Source of the DNA: Chitinophagaceae bacterium
Lineage (GTDB): Bacteria; Bacteroidota; Bacteroidia; Chitinophagales; Chitinophagaceae
Direction of reading: 5' to 3'
NCBI GenBank assembly: GCA_024103425.1
Contig: JAGFIS010000022.1
Location: forward strand, 1-64,000
DNA: 64,000 bases
Made by a program: the position numbers and the translations under genes. Positions 7,104-17,019 of the stretch are shown here, one piece after another. How positions within the stretch are numbered: position 1 is the stretch's first letter; every line of letters begins with the position of its first letter. Under the pieces are notes generated by a model, which worked only from the letters and a program-made list of their open reading frames with translations, did not search any database and was not told where the DNA came from.

Positions 7104-9533
7104 TCACTCTGTCCTCAAACTCTTCACCGGATTAGCCATCGCTGCTTTGATTGCCTGAACGCTTACGGTTGTCAATGCTATAAGTAAAGCAATAACCCCG
7201 GCTATCAAAAACACCCACCAGTCAATCTTTATCCGATAGGCAAAGTCATTCAGCCACCGATGCATCACCCACCAGGCAACCGGAAAAGCAATAAGCGATG
7301 CAATCAATACAAGTTTTAAGAAATCTAATGAAAGCATTCCTATAACCTGGCCTACACTGGCTCCTAATACTTTTCTGATACCGATTTCCTTTGTGCGTTG
7401 CTCCGCCATATAGGTGACCAATCCAAATAATCCAAGGCAGGCTATAAGAATTGCCAGGATGGCAAATGTGATTGAAATTTTTTCTACCTGCTGCTCGGAA
7501 CGGTACATATTGTTGAATGCTTCATCCATAAACCGGTAACTGAAAGGCATACCCGGCGCCAACGCTATCCATTTATTTTTAATTTGTGCTATTAATGGTT
7601 TTACTTCGGCTGTGCTTAGCCTAAATGACATAATAGTGTTATTATGTTCCAGAAACAATCCCAGCGGATAAATGTTATTACGTAAGGATTCAAAATGAAA
7701 ATCTTTTACAACTCCAATAATGGTATAGACCTTCATCACAGAACCGGCCCCGCCTGGAAAGTTTTGATAAATTTTATTTCCAATCGGGTTGTCAAATCCT
7801 AAGACCTTTACTGCTGTTTCATTTAGAATAACAGCAGATGAATCAGTGCTAAAGTCTTTTGAAAAGTTTCTTCCTTTGATAATCTGCATTCCCATTGTGG
7901 CGATGTAGTCATAATCCACCTTCCATGTTTGCATGGATAATGCATTTTTTTGATTCATGGTAGCATCTCTGGAGTAGGTGTTATCACTTCTGGAGGAGTT
8001 TACCGGAATATATCCGCTCATAGTGGCGCTTTCCACACCCGGCAGTTTCAACACTTCATTTTTAAATATCTCATCATTTTTATTCAATGCCCATGCGCCG
8101 TCAATGATCAGTACCTCGTTCTTGTTGAAGCCGAGGTTGGTCGTTTGAATATAATGTAGTTGCTTGTATATTATTATGGTTCCAATGATCAATACAATGG
8201 AAGTGAAAAACTGAAAAACCACCAATCCGCTGCGCAACGTATTTTTCTTAAATCCTGCATTGGTCTTTCCTTTTAATACAGATACCGGTTTGAATTTTGA
8301 CAGGAAAAATGCAGGATACAGTCCTGCTAATAACCCGACGATAAATGGCAGTGCAATGAGGAAGGGTAAAAATGTGGGATTGAAAATGCTGCTAATGCTC
8401 ATAGACTTAGCTGCGATATCATTAAATGCAGGTAAAACAAAATAGGTAATAACAATAGCGAGTGTCAAAGAAATGAGCGCCATCAATGTGGATTCAGAAA
8501 GGAATTGGGATATCAGATTTTTTCTCCTGGTACCAAGTACTTTCCGGATGCCTACCTCCTTGGCACGACTCACACTGCGTGCTGTGGATAGATTCATAAA
8601 ATTGATGCAGGCAATCAGTAAGATGAATAATGCGACGGCACTAAAAATATAGACGTGCTGAATGTTACCATTCGCTTCCAGTTCCGGGTAGCGCTGGCTG
8701 TATAAATGAATTTTTGTGAGTGGCATCAGTGAATAATTCAGCATATTACCTGCTTTCCTGAATTCGTCCATAGTAGTAAGACCCGATATGAGCTGGCTTG
8801 CCTGTGGAAATACGTGTTGTTCCAGTACCTGGGTAAAGTTTTTTTCAAAAGCATGATAGTCGGTGCCCGGCCTCAATAAAATGTAAGTATGGAAATTGTG
8901 GCTGAGAAAGCTATTCCATTGATAATCCACATTCTTCATAGACATGATAAAGTCAAAATGAAAATGCGAATTGCGTGGCATATCTTTTATTACAGCAGTG
9001 ACTTTAAAAGGTTTTTTATCAATCTCAATTGTTTTACCCGAAGCATCAGTGGTTGAAAAATATTTTTTTGCCGCTGTTTCAGAAATTACCACAGTGTTGG
9101 GCTCAAACAAAGCTGTTTGGGTTTCGCCTGATAGGACTTTTTGAGGAAAAAGATTGAAGAAAGTAGAATCTGCGTAAACAATTTTTTCTTCATTAATATA
9201 ATCATTTCCTTTCCTGACGATTTTGCTTCCTTCACTTGCATAAATACGGGTGTAATCTTCTACCTGAGGATAATCTTTCTTTAAGGTGGCGCCCATTGGG
9301 TCGCTGCTAACACATAGTCTCAATTCGTTTCCTCCAAATTTTATGTCAGCATCTACACGATATATCCGCTCCGCATTGGGATAAAAACGGTCATAACCCA
9401 ATTCATTTACCACATACAGGGCAATGAGGATAAAACACGATAGGCCTATGGCCAGGCCGGCGATATTGATAAGAGTAAATCCTTTGCTTTTCCAAAGATT
9501 CCTGATGGCGATTTTAAAATAATTCTTAAACAT
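7104..9533 (-). CDS. FtsX/MacB-family ABC transporter permease (permease 3)
   Basis: At 809 residues this is the longest of the six permeases. It begins M-F-K-N-Y-F-K-I-A-I-R-N-L-W-K-S-K-G-F, a textbook start for this Bacteroidota family, with a first helix at about 20-44. Two periplasmic core domains (about 45-280 and 455-680) alternate with two FtsX modules. These carry A-K-E-V-G-I-R-K-V-L-G and T-K-E-I-G-I-R-K-V-L-G. The C-terminus is N-P-V-K-S-L-R-T-E. Only 35 bp separate it from permease 4 upstream, so these two are almost certainly co-transcribed and may form a heterodimer. That is inference: MacB/LolCE-type permeases work as dimers. Downstream lies the toxin-antitoxin pair on the other strand. 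Confidence 0.9.
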   Translation of the reverse strand: MFKNYFKIAIRNLWKSKGFTLINIAGLAIGLSCFILIALYVVNELGYDRFYPNAERIYRVDADIKFGGNELRLCVSSDPMGATLKKDYPQVEDYTRIYASEGSKIVRKGNDYINEEKIVYADSTFFNLFPQKVLSGETQTALFEPNTVVISETAAKKYFSTTDASGKTIEIDKKPFKVTAVIKDMPRNSHFHFDFIMSMKNVDYQWNSFLSHNFHTYILLRPGTDYHAFEKNFTQVLEQHVFPQASQLISGLTTMDEFRKAGNMLNYSLMPLTKIHLYSQRYPELEANGNIQHVYIFSAVALFILLIACINFMNLSTARSVSRAKEVGIRKVLGTRRKNLISQFLSESTLMALISLTLAIVITYFVLPAFNDIAAKSMSISSIFNPTFLPFLIALPFIVGLLAGLYPAFFLSKFKPVSVLKGKTNAGFKKNTLRSGLVVFQFFTSIVLIIGTIIIYKQLHYIQTTNLGFNKNEVLIIDGAWALNKNDEIFKNEVLKLPGVESATMSGYIPVNSSRSDNTYSRDATMNQKNALSMQTWKVDYDYIATMGMQIIKGRNFSKDFSTDSSAVILNETAVKVLGFDNPIGNKIYQNFPGGAGSVMKVYTIIGVVKDFHFESLRNNIYPLGLFLEHNNTIMSFRLSTAEVKPLIAQIKNKWIALAPGMPFSYRFMDEAFNNMYRSEQQVEKISITFAILAILIACLGLFGLVTYMAEQRTKEIGIRKVLGASVGQVIGMLSLDFLKLVLIASLIAFPVAWWVMHRWLNDFAYRIKIDWWVFLIAGVIALLIALTTVSVQAIKAAMANPVKSLRTE

Positions 9534-9568
9534 GGTTATTCAATTACGAATTATCAATTATAAATTAC

Positions 9569-11920
9569 TCACTCCGTCCTCAAACTCTTCACAGGGTTGG
9601 CAATTGCAGCACTAATAGATTTATACACAATAATTAACAGCGCAATAGAAAATATACCTGTAAACAGCAACGCTAGTGATACCACATTTACCCCATCGCT
9701 ATAGGCAAATAGCTTCACAAAAAAATAGCTGATACTATATCCGAGCGGAAGTGCAATCAAGGCAGATAGTATAGTAAGCTTTACGAAACCTGCGGACAGT
9801 TCCCTAATAATTTGAAATATAGAAGCACCTAACACTTTACGGATGCCCACTTCCTTGATTCTGCTTTCAGTATGATAGGTAATTATTCCCAAGAGTCCCA
9901 TCAATGCTATTATTAGTACAGCAGCACAAAACATCCCCATAAAATCCATTCCTCCGATAGAGTAGCGATCGTGCAAATCTTTTTTGTAGTTAGAGAAACT
10001 CATCTCATCGTGAGGAAAATATCGCCTCCATACACCCAGCATTTCGGACTTAAAAACTGCCTGGTCCACATCATTTTTTGCCTGAATACTCATCACATGA
10101 AACTGCGATGGATTGTATTGAATAATAAGGGGTGATGCCGCAAACTGATAGTTGTCGTAGCAAAAATTGGGCAATACACCTATAATACTTACCGTCTGCT
10201 GACTATTTAAAATAAAGGTTTTACCAATTCCATCATGGGGCCGGTTAATCCCTAATGATGAAAGCAACTGTTCGTTCACCAACACGAAAGCTGATGCAGA
10301 ATCGCCGGAAGACGGAAACAGGTTTCGCCCGGCTACTATGGGCAGGTGCATATTGCTAACAAAAGCTGCATCTGCGGCATAATAATTAGCAGATATGTCT
10401 GTACTCAGATTATCCTTTTTAATATTCGCCTTTGCTGAGTTACCTCCAAATGGGATGGATACAAAGCCTACCTGTTTCACATTTTTGTTTTCAAGAATGT
10501 CGTGTTTTAATAATGGCAGTTTATCGGAGACAGCAATATTGTAAATATTATTGCGGTTAAAGTTTGTATTGTCGGTAGCCATGTAGTTGAATTGATTGAA
10601 CACAGTCATTAGTGCAAAAATGAAACAGGCTGATGCCACAAATTGAATGACTACAAGCGCATTGCGTAATCCTGTTTTCCCTATCGCTGACGGTGCAATA
10701 TTCCCTTTCAGGACATTTACCGGCTTAAATGCAGACAAAACTTTTGCAGGAATAAACCCGGCTAATATTCCGATGAGGATAGTAAATAAAATAAATGCTA
10801 TCCACAGAATGGCCTGATTATCTACCTCCCATGCAAACCAGTTCACATAGCTAAAGCGTTTTAAGAGTTGAAGAATGATATATCCTGCAGCAAGCGATAA
10901 TAAGGTCATCAATACTGCTTCGTATATAAATTGAGAAATTAGTTGGTATCGTAGAGCACCTACTGTTTTGCGTAAGCCCACTTCTTTTGCACGATTGATG
11001 GAGCGGGCGAGGGTGAGATTAATATAATTAAATGCAGCAAGTATCAGAACGCCTAAAGCAAAGGCAAAGTTCACGGCAAGGTCACTTACAGAATCTACAT
11101 AGGAGTTTCCTTCAAGTTTCTCAACGGCAGGTGCAATATCTTCAATGCCCTGTTTGTGAAATGAAAGTGTTTCTTTCTTTGCATTGGAAGCAAGCGCTTC
11201 ATTTATCTTTACTTCTTCACTTTTTAATGCGGTTTCCAATTGTTTTGCTGTGGTGTTGGGGCGCATCAGGGTAAATGTGTATCCATTTAAAGCAGATGGA
11301 AGTGAATTGGGATGATGTTTTCTCCAGGTAGCCATTGATGCCATCACATCCGTCCTGAATACGGTATTTCGTTTAAAGGGAGCCAGTACGCCGGAAATAA
11401 CAAAGTCGCCATATTCCGGATGAGATAAAACCATTCCTGTTACATCATCTTTCCCAAAAAAAGCTTCCGCTTTCTCTTTTGTAATAGCAATGCTGTTGGG
11501 TTCTACAGGTCGTGAGCCTGAAATAAAATGGAAACCAAACATGTCAAAAAACTCTGGTTCCACAAATAACGTATTCACAGAAAGAGTTTTAAGCCTGTCG
11601 CTTAACTCCCACCCATATTCGCGGACGGTATAAGTTGCCTTTTGAATGGCAGGATAATTAGCTCGTAAGTCTTCTGCAAGGTATTCGGGCGACAGAGCGT
11701 ACTTCGTAATGTTGCCACCATTATCTTTAACATCGGTATTGATTCTATAGGTACGCCCCGGATACGGATGAAAGTTATCTGATTCATAAGCGCTCTGCAC
11801 CTGAATAATGCTCAATAAAGCAAATGGAATAGCCAATCCCAGCCCTAAAATATTTATCAGGGAAAAGAACTTATTCTTCCAGATATTTCGCCATGCGTAT
11901 TTAAAATAATTTCTAAGCAT
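9569..11920 (-). CDS. FtsX/MacB-family ABC transporter permease (permease 4, divergent)
   Basis: This 783-residue permease has the same overall plan as its neighbours but is the most divergent by eye. The first module reads A-F-N-Y-I-N-L-T-L-A-R-S followed by A-K-E-V-G-L-R-K-T-V-G, where the others have A-C-I-N-F-M-N-L-S. The second keeps K-E-V-G-I-R-K-V-L-G. The first periplasmic domain starts with I-Q-V-Q-S-A-Y-E-S-D-N-F, unlike the E-L-G-Y/E-F-S-M-D type of its neighbours. The C-terminal N-P-V-K-S-L-R-T-E tail is retained. It sits 35 bp before permease 3 and 154 bp after permease 5. Divergence beside conservative copies suggests a distinct role in the complex or a different substrate; that is inference. 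Confidence 0.9.
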   Translation of the reverse strand: MLRNYFKYAWRNIWKNKFFSLINILGLGLAIPFALLSIIQVQSAYESDNFHPYPGRTYRINTDVKDNGGNITKYALSPEYLAEDLRANYPAIQKATYTVREYGWELSDRLKTLSVNTLFVEPEFFDMFGFHFISGSRPVEPNSIAITKEKAEAFFGKDDVTGMVLSHPEYGDFVISGVLAPFKRNTVFRTDVMASMATWRKHHPNSLPSALNGYTFTLMRPNTTAKQLETALKSEEVKINEALASNAKKETLSFHKQGIEDIAPAVEKLEGNSYVDSVSDLAVNFAFALGVLILAAFNYINLTLARSINRAKEVGLRKTVGALRYQLISQFIYEAVLMTLLSLAAGYIILQLLKRFSYVNWFAWEVDNQAILWIAFILFTILIGILAGFIPAKVLSAFKPVNVLKGNIAPSAIGKTGLRNALVVIQFVASACFIFALMTVFNQFNYMATDNTNFNRNNIYNIAVSDKLPLLKHDILENKNVKQVGFVSIPFGGNSAKANIKKDNLSTDISANYYAADAAFVSNMHLPIVAGRNLFPSSGDSASAFVLVNEQLLSSLGINRPHDGIGKTFILNSQQTVSIIGVLPNFCYDNYQFAASPLIIQYNPSQFHVMSIQAKNDVDQAVFKSEMLGVWRRYFPHDEMSFSNYKKDLHDRYSIGGMDFMGMFCAAVLIIALMGLLGIITYHTESRIKEVGIRKVLGASIFQIIRELSAGFVKLTILSALIALPLGYSISYFFVKLFAYSDGVNVVSLALLFTGIFSIALLIIVYKSISAAIANPVKSLRTE

Positions 11921-12074
11921 TGTGCTTCAATATTTTTTTGTGTCACCAATTGACGCTGCGTGCTGAGCTGAAGAAAAAACTTTTAAGTTCACTTCGCGAT
12001 TGAAGCACGCTTTTCCTCTTTTACCAATAACAATTTTTATTTCACCACCCAACACCCACAACCCACAACAACCA
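11921..12074. repeat. Intergenic block homologous to the gap between permeases 5 and 6
   Basis: This 154-bp gap aligns along most of its length with 14454-14600. Both contain a TTCAATATTTTTT-like start, a GTGTGCTGAG/GCGTGCTGAG word, a GAAGC(A/G)CGCTT palindrome-like core and the shared sequence CCTCTTTTACCAATAACAAT, and both end in A/C-rich CACAACCCACAAC words. The shared spacer suggests that permeases 4-6 spread by tandem duplication that included the spacer. No gene is seen. Confidence 0.6.
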
Positions 12075-14453
12075 TCATTCCGTCCTCAAACTCTTCACCG
12101 GATTAGCTCTTGCTGCTTGTACGGCTTTCAAGCTCACTGTTAGCAGCGCTATCAAAAAAGTAATTAGTGCTGCCCACACAAACACCCACCCATTCACAGA
12201 TATTTTGTATGCAAAATTTTGCAACCACTTGTTCATTGCCCAATAACCAATTGGCATTGCAATACAGGTTGCAATGATCACGGGTTTCAATAAATCTTTG
12301 GTCAATAACAAAACAATGCCCTGAACGGATGAGCCCAGCACTTTTCTTACCCCAATCTCCTTGAATCTTTTTGTAGCGGAAAACGATGCGAGGCCAAACA
12401 AACCCAGGCACGCCACAATAATGGCCAGTATGGCAAATACGGATAATATAGTTTGTTGACGTATATCTTTCTTATACATTTCGTCAAACTGATTATCCAA
12501 AAATTTATATTCTAAAGGATATCCCGGAGCAGCTTCCTCATATTCTTTCTTCACAATACCAAGTCCTGATTGTATTTCTCCGGCCTGAAGTTTTACCAAT
12601 ACTACCCGCCTGTCCATCGCGGGCGATATTACCAAGGCATTGATATTTTCTTTTAGTGATTGAAAATTGAAATCAGCCACTACACCTACCACATACCGTC
12701 TGGCCGAATCCCGTGCTGTATTTTGTATCCATTTACCAATGGCCTGATCCGGTGTCCAACCAAACTTTGCAGCGGCAGTTTTATTTATCAAAACCGCATC
12801 GGTACTGTCGGTTGGGAATTTTGAGGAGAGGTCTCTTCCGGCGATAATTTTTAATCCCAGCGTTTTTACAAAATCAAAGTCTGCGAATTCAGTATTGGCA
12901 TTCATTTTTTCGCTATGGCTCTCAACATCAAATGTGTACATATCAAAAAAGCCGCCCGGCGCACCAGACATTAATGAAACCGACTGAATACCACTTTGGT
13001 TTTGCAGGTCGGCCTTAAAGGAATTCATGTTCTTGAAAATTTCATGATTGTCAATTGGTACTATTAGGGTCTGTTCTTTATTATAACCCAACTGTTTATT
13101 TTTTACGTAATTCATTTGCCGGGTTATAACAATGGTTCCTACAATCAGAAAAACAGAAATGCTGAATTGTACTACTACCAATACCTGTCTGAGTGTGGCT
13201 CCTCCTTTACCCATCTTGAGCTTACCTTTTAAAGCCTGTATGGGTGAAAATGCTGACAGTACAAATGCAGGATAACTACCTGCTAAAAGGCCTACTACTA
13301 CAATAGTACCTGCCAAGAAAAACCATATTGGCCATGAAGCCCACGAAACAACCAGTGAGTAACCAAGGAACTGGTTGTACCAGGGCATTACCAATGTTAG
13401 TAAGGCGACAGCGATTGCACACGAAATAATAACCAGCAAAACGGATTCACCTATAAATTGCCAGATGAGACTCTCACGTAATGCTCCCAATACTTTTCTC
13501 AGCCCCACCTCTCTTGAACGATCCACTGCACGTATGGTGGAAAGGTTCATAAAGTTGATACAGGCAATCAGGAGTATGAGTATGGCTATAGAAAGGAAAA
13601 TATATACGATTGTTTTATCTCCGTGTTTTACGCCGTCAAATACTGAGTTTTCAAAATAGATATCTTTTATGGGTGTGAGTGAAAGAGAAAAGTCAAAACC
13701 ATATTTTCTCATATCACTCCCCATATATTTTTCCATAAATGCAGGAAACTGTTTTTCTAATTGAGCCTGCGTAGTGTGTGCATCCAGTTCTATGTATGTG
13801 TAAAGGCCATTGCTAAGCCATCTATTCATGATTTGTTCATCCTTATAATTATCTAAGGGAACAACCATATCAAAGGTGAGATGAGAATTGGAAGGCACAT
13901 CTCTGGCAATACCGGTAACTTTTAAGGGAAGTTTCTTATCAAACGTGATCACTTTTCCCATAGCATCCTGTGCACTGCCGAAATACTTTTTTGCAGTTGT
14001 CTCCGTCAGCACTACACTCCCCGGGTTTTTCAGTACATCAGATGGATTACCATAAGTCAGTGGAAAAGTAAACAGGTCAAAGAATCCGGAATCCACATCA
14101 AGAACTTTTTTTTCATGAAAGGCGCGTTCGCCCACTGTTACAAGATTGTCATTTTGAATGACGCGTACTGCCTTCTTTATTTCTCCCTTATAATCATTCA
14201 GTAAGGCTGGAGCATAAGGGCCCGATAAATAAGCTACTGCTGAAGACTTTCCATCATGCTTAAAGTTTCGCATGACACGGTAGATATTATTACCGTTTTT
14301 ATGGAAATTATCCATGCTGAATTCATTCATGATAAACACGAATATCATCATGCATACAGTAATGCCAATGGTTAATCCAAGAATATTAATCAGCGAAAAC
14401 GCTTTATTCTTCATCAGATTCCGCCATGCGGATTTAAAATAATTCTTAAGCAT
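12075..14453 (-). CDS. FtsX/MacB-family ABC transporter permease (permease 5)
   Basis: This 792-residue permease has a first helix at about 21-43 (I-N-I-L-G-L-T-I-G-I-T-V). A periplasmic domain follows, then an FtsX module with S-R-E-V-G-L-R-K-V-L-G near 320. After a second periplasmic domain comes a second FtsX module with F-K-E-I-G-V-R-K-V-L-G. It ends A-N-P-V-K-S-L-R-T-E. It is flanked on both sides by homologous spacers, evidence for tandem duplication of gene plus spacer. It probably belongs to the same transcript as permeases 6, 4 and 3. The family role is ATP-driven export coupled through the periplasmic domains to an adaptor. The substrate cannot be read from the sequence. Confidence 0.9.
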   Translation of the reverse strand: MLKNYFKSAWRNLMKNKAFSLINILGLTIGITVCMMIFVFIMNEFSMDNFHKNGNNIYRVMRNFKHDGKSSAVAYLSGPYAPALLNDYKGEIKKAVRVIQNDNLVTVGERAFHEKKVLDVDSGFFDLFTFPLTYGNPSDVLKNPGSVVLTETTAKKYFGSAQDAMGKVITFDKKLPLKVTGIARDVPSNSHLTFDMVVPLDNYKDEQIMNRWLSNGLYTYIELDAHTTQAQLEKQFPAFMEKYMGSDMRKYGFDFSLSLTPIKDIYFENSVFDGVKHGDKTIVYIFLSIAILILLIACINFMNLSTIRAVDRSREVGLRKVLGALRESLIWQFIGESVLLVIISCAIAVALLTLVMPWYNQFLGYSLVVSWASWPIWFFLAGTIVVVGLLAGSYPAFVLSAFSPIQALKGKLKMGKGGATLRQVLVVVQFSISVFLIVGTIVITRQMNYVKNKQLGYNKEQTLIVPIDNHEIFKNMNSFKADLQNQSGIQSVSLMSGAPGGFFDMYTFDVESHSEKMNANTEFADFDFVKTLGLKIIAGRDLSSKFPTDSTDAVLINKTAAAKFGWTPDQAIGKWIQNTARDSARRYVVGVVADFNFQSLKENINALVISPAMDRRVVLVKLQAGEIQSGLGIVKKEYEEAAPGYPLEYKFLDNQFDEMYKKDIRQQTILSVFAILAIIVACLGLFGLASFSATKRFKEIGVRKVLGSSVQGIVLLLTKDLLKPVIIATCIAMPIGYWAMNKWLQNFAYKISVNGWVFVWAALITFLIALLTVSLKAVQAARANPVKSLRTE

Positions 14454-14652
14454 ATTGTTTCAATATTTTTTAGTATTACCAATTAATGATGTGTGCTGAG
14501 TTGTAAAAAAGAACTTATGATTTTCTTTGGTAAAGAAGCGCGCTTCTTCCTCTTTTACCAATAACAATTTTTCACTTACAACACACACCCACACCCCACA
14601 ACTCACACCCCACAACTCTCTCCATTGCTATCAGAAGCACAATTCCCCCTCC
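14454..14652. repeat. Intergenic block with 16-bp perfect palindrome
   Basis: This is the homologue of the 11921-12074 spacer. It contains a perfect palindrome, AAGAAGCGCGCTTCTT, at 14533-14548. Outer arms TGGTAAA and TTTACCA (about 14528 and 14554) lengthen the dyad. The other spacer has a decayed version (GAAGCACGCTTTTC). The dyad could be a transcript hairpin that stabilises or attenuates the permease mRNA, or a protein-binding site. No run of T follows it on the minus strand, so a simple intrinsic terminator is unlikely. Confidence 0.55.
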
Positions 14653-17013
14653 TCATTCCTCCTTCAGCGCCTTCACCGGGTTGGCCACTGCTGTTTTTAC
14701 AGCCTGAAAACTCACCGTCAGCAAGGCGATAAGGATTGCCAGAGCACCTGCGGCAAAAAATATTGTCCACGATATGGTAATTCTGTAATCGTATTCATTC
14801 AGCCAATAATTATTCATTATCCACCAGGCAAGTGGGAAGGCTACTAAGCATGAGATGCCTACCAATTTCAAAAAATCTTTGCTGAGCAGGGTAGCCAATT
14901 TTCCTGTGCTGGCTCCCAATACTTTTCTGATACCAATTTCTTTGGTTCTTCTTTCGGCAGTGTAGGCGGATAGGCCTAATAGCCCAAGGCAGGAAATAAC
15001 GATAGCCAGTACTGAGAATATTCCGGCCAATTTGCCAATGAGGGATTCTGTTTCAAAGAAATTGTCAAAATCAGTGTCAATGAATTGCACTTCAGCCGGA
15101 TATCCCGGATTCATTTTTCGTATTACCGAAGTGATATCATTCACCGCTTTTTGAATAGGCTGATTTGCATTGATCCGTACCACCATCGTAGCAGCTTCGG
15201 ACGGGTCACTGAAAAAGATAAGAGGTGCCGGGCTGGCATCAAAGTCGTTATACACAAAGTCTTTTACTACTCCCACCACTGTTAATGGTTCTGATTCATC
15301 ACGATAGATTTGTGAACCCAGCACTTCTTTTGTATTCAGCATCCTGGCCAGCGTTTCATTAATAATAATATTGGTGCTGTCGGCTGCTGAGTTTTCATAA
15401 AAATTCCTTCCCTCTTTCAATTGGTATCCTACTGTGGGAATGTATGAGGAGTTGACAAAAGAAATTGTAATGAGTATCTGTTTGTTCGGATCTTTTCCCT
15501 TCCAGGTGAAATCCCCGGTATTAGAACCATAATTCAGCACAGCATTGCTGCCGATTCCCGCATCGGCCACGACTCCGGTTTGCATCAGTTCATTTTTGAT
15601 TGCCGGAAAACTTTCTTTCATATTTCCCTGTAAGGGCATATATACCAGGTCGCTTTTATTAAAACCCAAATCGCGGTCTTTCAGATGTTGTATTTGCTGG
15701 TAAATGACGATGGTAGCGATAATCAGAAAAATAGAAACTGAAAATTGAAGCACCACTAATCCCCTTCTGATAAATCCGGCACCCCTCTCTTTCATCTTCG
15801 TGCCTTTCAGTACAGTTACCGGATTGAAAGAAGCCAGGTAAAAAGAAGGGTAGCTGCCGGCCAGAAGACCACAGATGATTGCAAAAGAAATAAACGCTGC
15901 CCAATTAGTCCAGTCTGTGGCAAACAATGTCAGCTGCTTCTGCACAAGAATGTTGAAAGAGGGGAGAGTCAGGATAATTACGATAATTGCAAAGAGGGTA
16001 GCCATAAATGCCATGAGGGTGGATTCAGAAAGAAACTGAAATCGCAGACTTCCTTTTCCGGCGCCCAATACTTTTCTTACGCCTACTTCGCGGGCACGTT
16101 TTTCGGAACGCGCTGTGGAAAGATTCATAAAGTTGATGCAGGCGATGATCAGAATGATCCATGCGATGATGCTGAACAGTCTTACATATTTGATGCTTCC
16201 TTCTATCTCTTTGCCGTTGTCAAACTGGTCGTACAGGCGCCAGCGTGACATAGGATAAATGGAGAATTTGGAAATATAATTAGGCCCTTTGGATTTCAGA
16301 AAATCGTAGAGCTGGGTATTCATATTTTTGATGTTAGCTCCGGGTGCAACTTCTACAAAGGTCAGTACACCATTATTGCCCCATTGTTTCAGCCACTCAT
16401 TTTCATTTTCAAAGTTCTGAAACGGCGCCAGCCACTGAAATGAGAATGAAGTGTTTTTGGGGATGTCTTTAATGATACCCGTTACCTTAAATAATTCATT
16501 TTTCTCAGTCCGTAATTCCTTGCCCAGTGGGTTTTCATTGCCAAAGAGGTTCTTTGCCATTTTTTCTGTGAGAACCACACTTTTCAGGTCACTGAGCGCA
16601 CTTGCAGGACTTCCTTCTACAAACTGTAATCGGAATATTTGCAGAAACGAAGGGTCCACAAACATGCCTTCCGCATTGATGGAGTTGTCGCCTTTGGTGA
16701 AAGGCTTGGTCATTTTCCAACTGGCCCTTGATGTGTTTTTTATTCCGGGAACTTCCTCTCTGATACCTGCTGAAAGAGGCCCGGGGGTAGAATTAAAGAC
16801 AAATGTGTTGCCATCGTATGTCTGGCTGTTCAGAATCTTATAAATATTTTCTTTATTGTTGAAATAGTCGTTGAAGGTGAGTTCATCTTTTACCCATAAG
16901 AAGATAAGCCCGGCACAGGCGATGCCGATGGCTAACCCGGAAATATTTAAGATGCTGAAGGAAAAACTTTTCTTCAGGTTGCGAATTGCCGTTATAAGGT
17001 AGTTGCGAAACAT
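14653..17013 (-). CDS. FtsX/MacB-family ABC transporter permease (permease 6)
   Basis: This 786-residue permease is the first of the six in transcription order after the ATPase. It starts M-F-R-N-Y-L-I-T-A-I-R-N-L-K-K and has the usual two periplasmic domains and two FtsX modules, with A-R-E-V-G-V-R-K-V-L-G and T-K-E-I-G-I-R-K-V-L-G. Its C-terminus reads N-P-V-K-A-L-K-E-E, unlike the N-P-V-K-S-L-R-T-E tail of the other five. A repeat-filled gap of 591 bp separates it from the ATPase. It resembles permease 1 in the first periplasmic domain (both read I-x-A/V-x-G-M-x-V-D-x-x-F near residue 115). Substrate unknown. Confidence 0.9.
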   Translation of the reverse strand: MFRNYLITAIRNLKKSFSFSILNISGLAIGIACAGLIFLWVKDELTFNDYFNNKENIYKILNSQTYDGNTFVFNSTPGPLSAGIREEVPGIKNTSRASWKMTKPFTKGDNSINAEGMFVDPSFLQIFRLQFVEGSPASALSDLKSVVLTEKMAKNLFGNENPLGKELRTEKNELFKVTGIIKDIPKNTSFSFQWLAPFQNFENENEWLKQWGNNGVLTFVEVAPGANIKNMNTQLYDFLKSKGPNYISKFSIYPMSRWRLYDQFDNGKEIEGSIKYVRLFSIIAWIILIIACINFMNLSTARSEKRAREVGVRKVLGAGKGSLRFQFLSESTLMAFMATLFAIIVIILTLPSFNILVQKQLTLFATDWTNWAAFISFAIICGLLAGSYPSFYLASFNPVTVLKGTKMKERGAGFIRRGLVVLQFSVSIFLIIATIVIYQQIQHLKDRDLGFNKSDLVYMPLQGNMKESFPAIKNELMQTGVVADAGIGSNAVLNYGSNTGDFTWKGKDPNKQILITISFVNSSYIPTVGYQLKEGRNFYENSAADSTNIIINETLARMLNTKEVLGSQIYRDESEPLTVVGVVKDFVYNDFDASPAPLIFFSDPSEAATMVVRINANQPIQKAVNDITSVIRKMNPGYPAEVQFIDTDFDNFFETESLIGKLAGIFSVLAIVISCLGLLGLSAYTAERRTKEIGIRKVLGASTGKLATLLSKDFLKLVGISCLVAFPLAWWIMNNYWLNEYDYRITISWTIFFAAGALAILIALLTVSFQAVKTAVANPVKALKEE

Positions 17014-17019
17014 ATTTTC

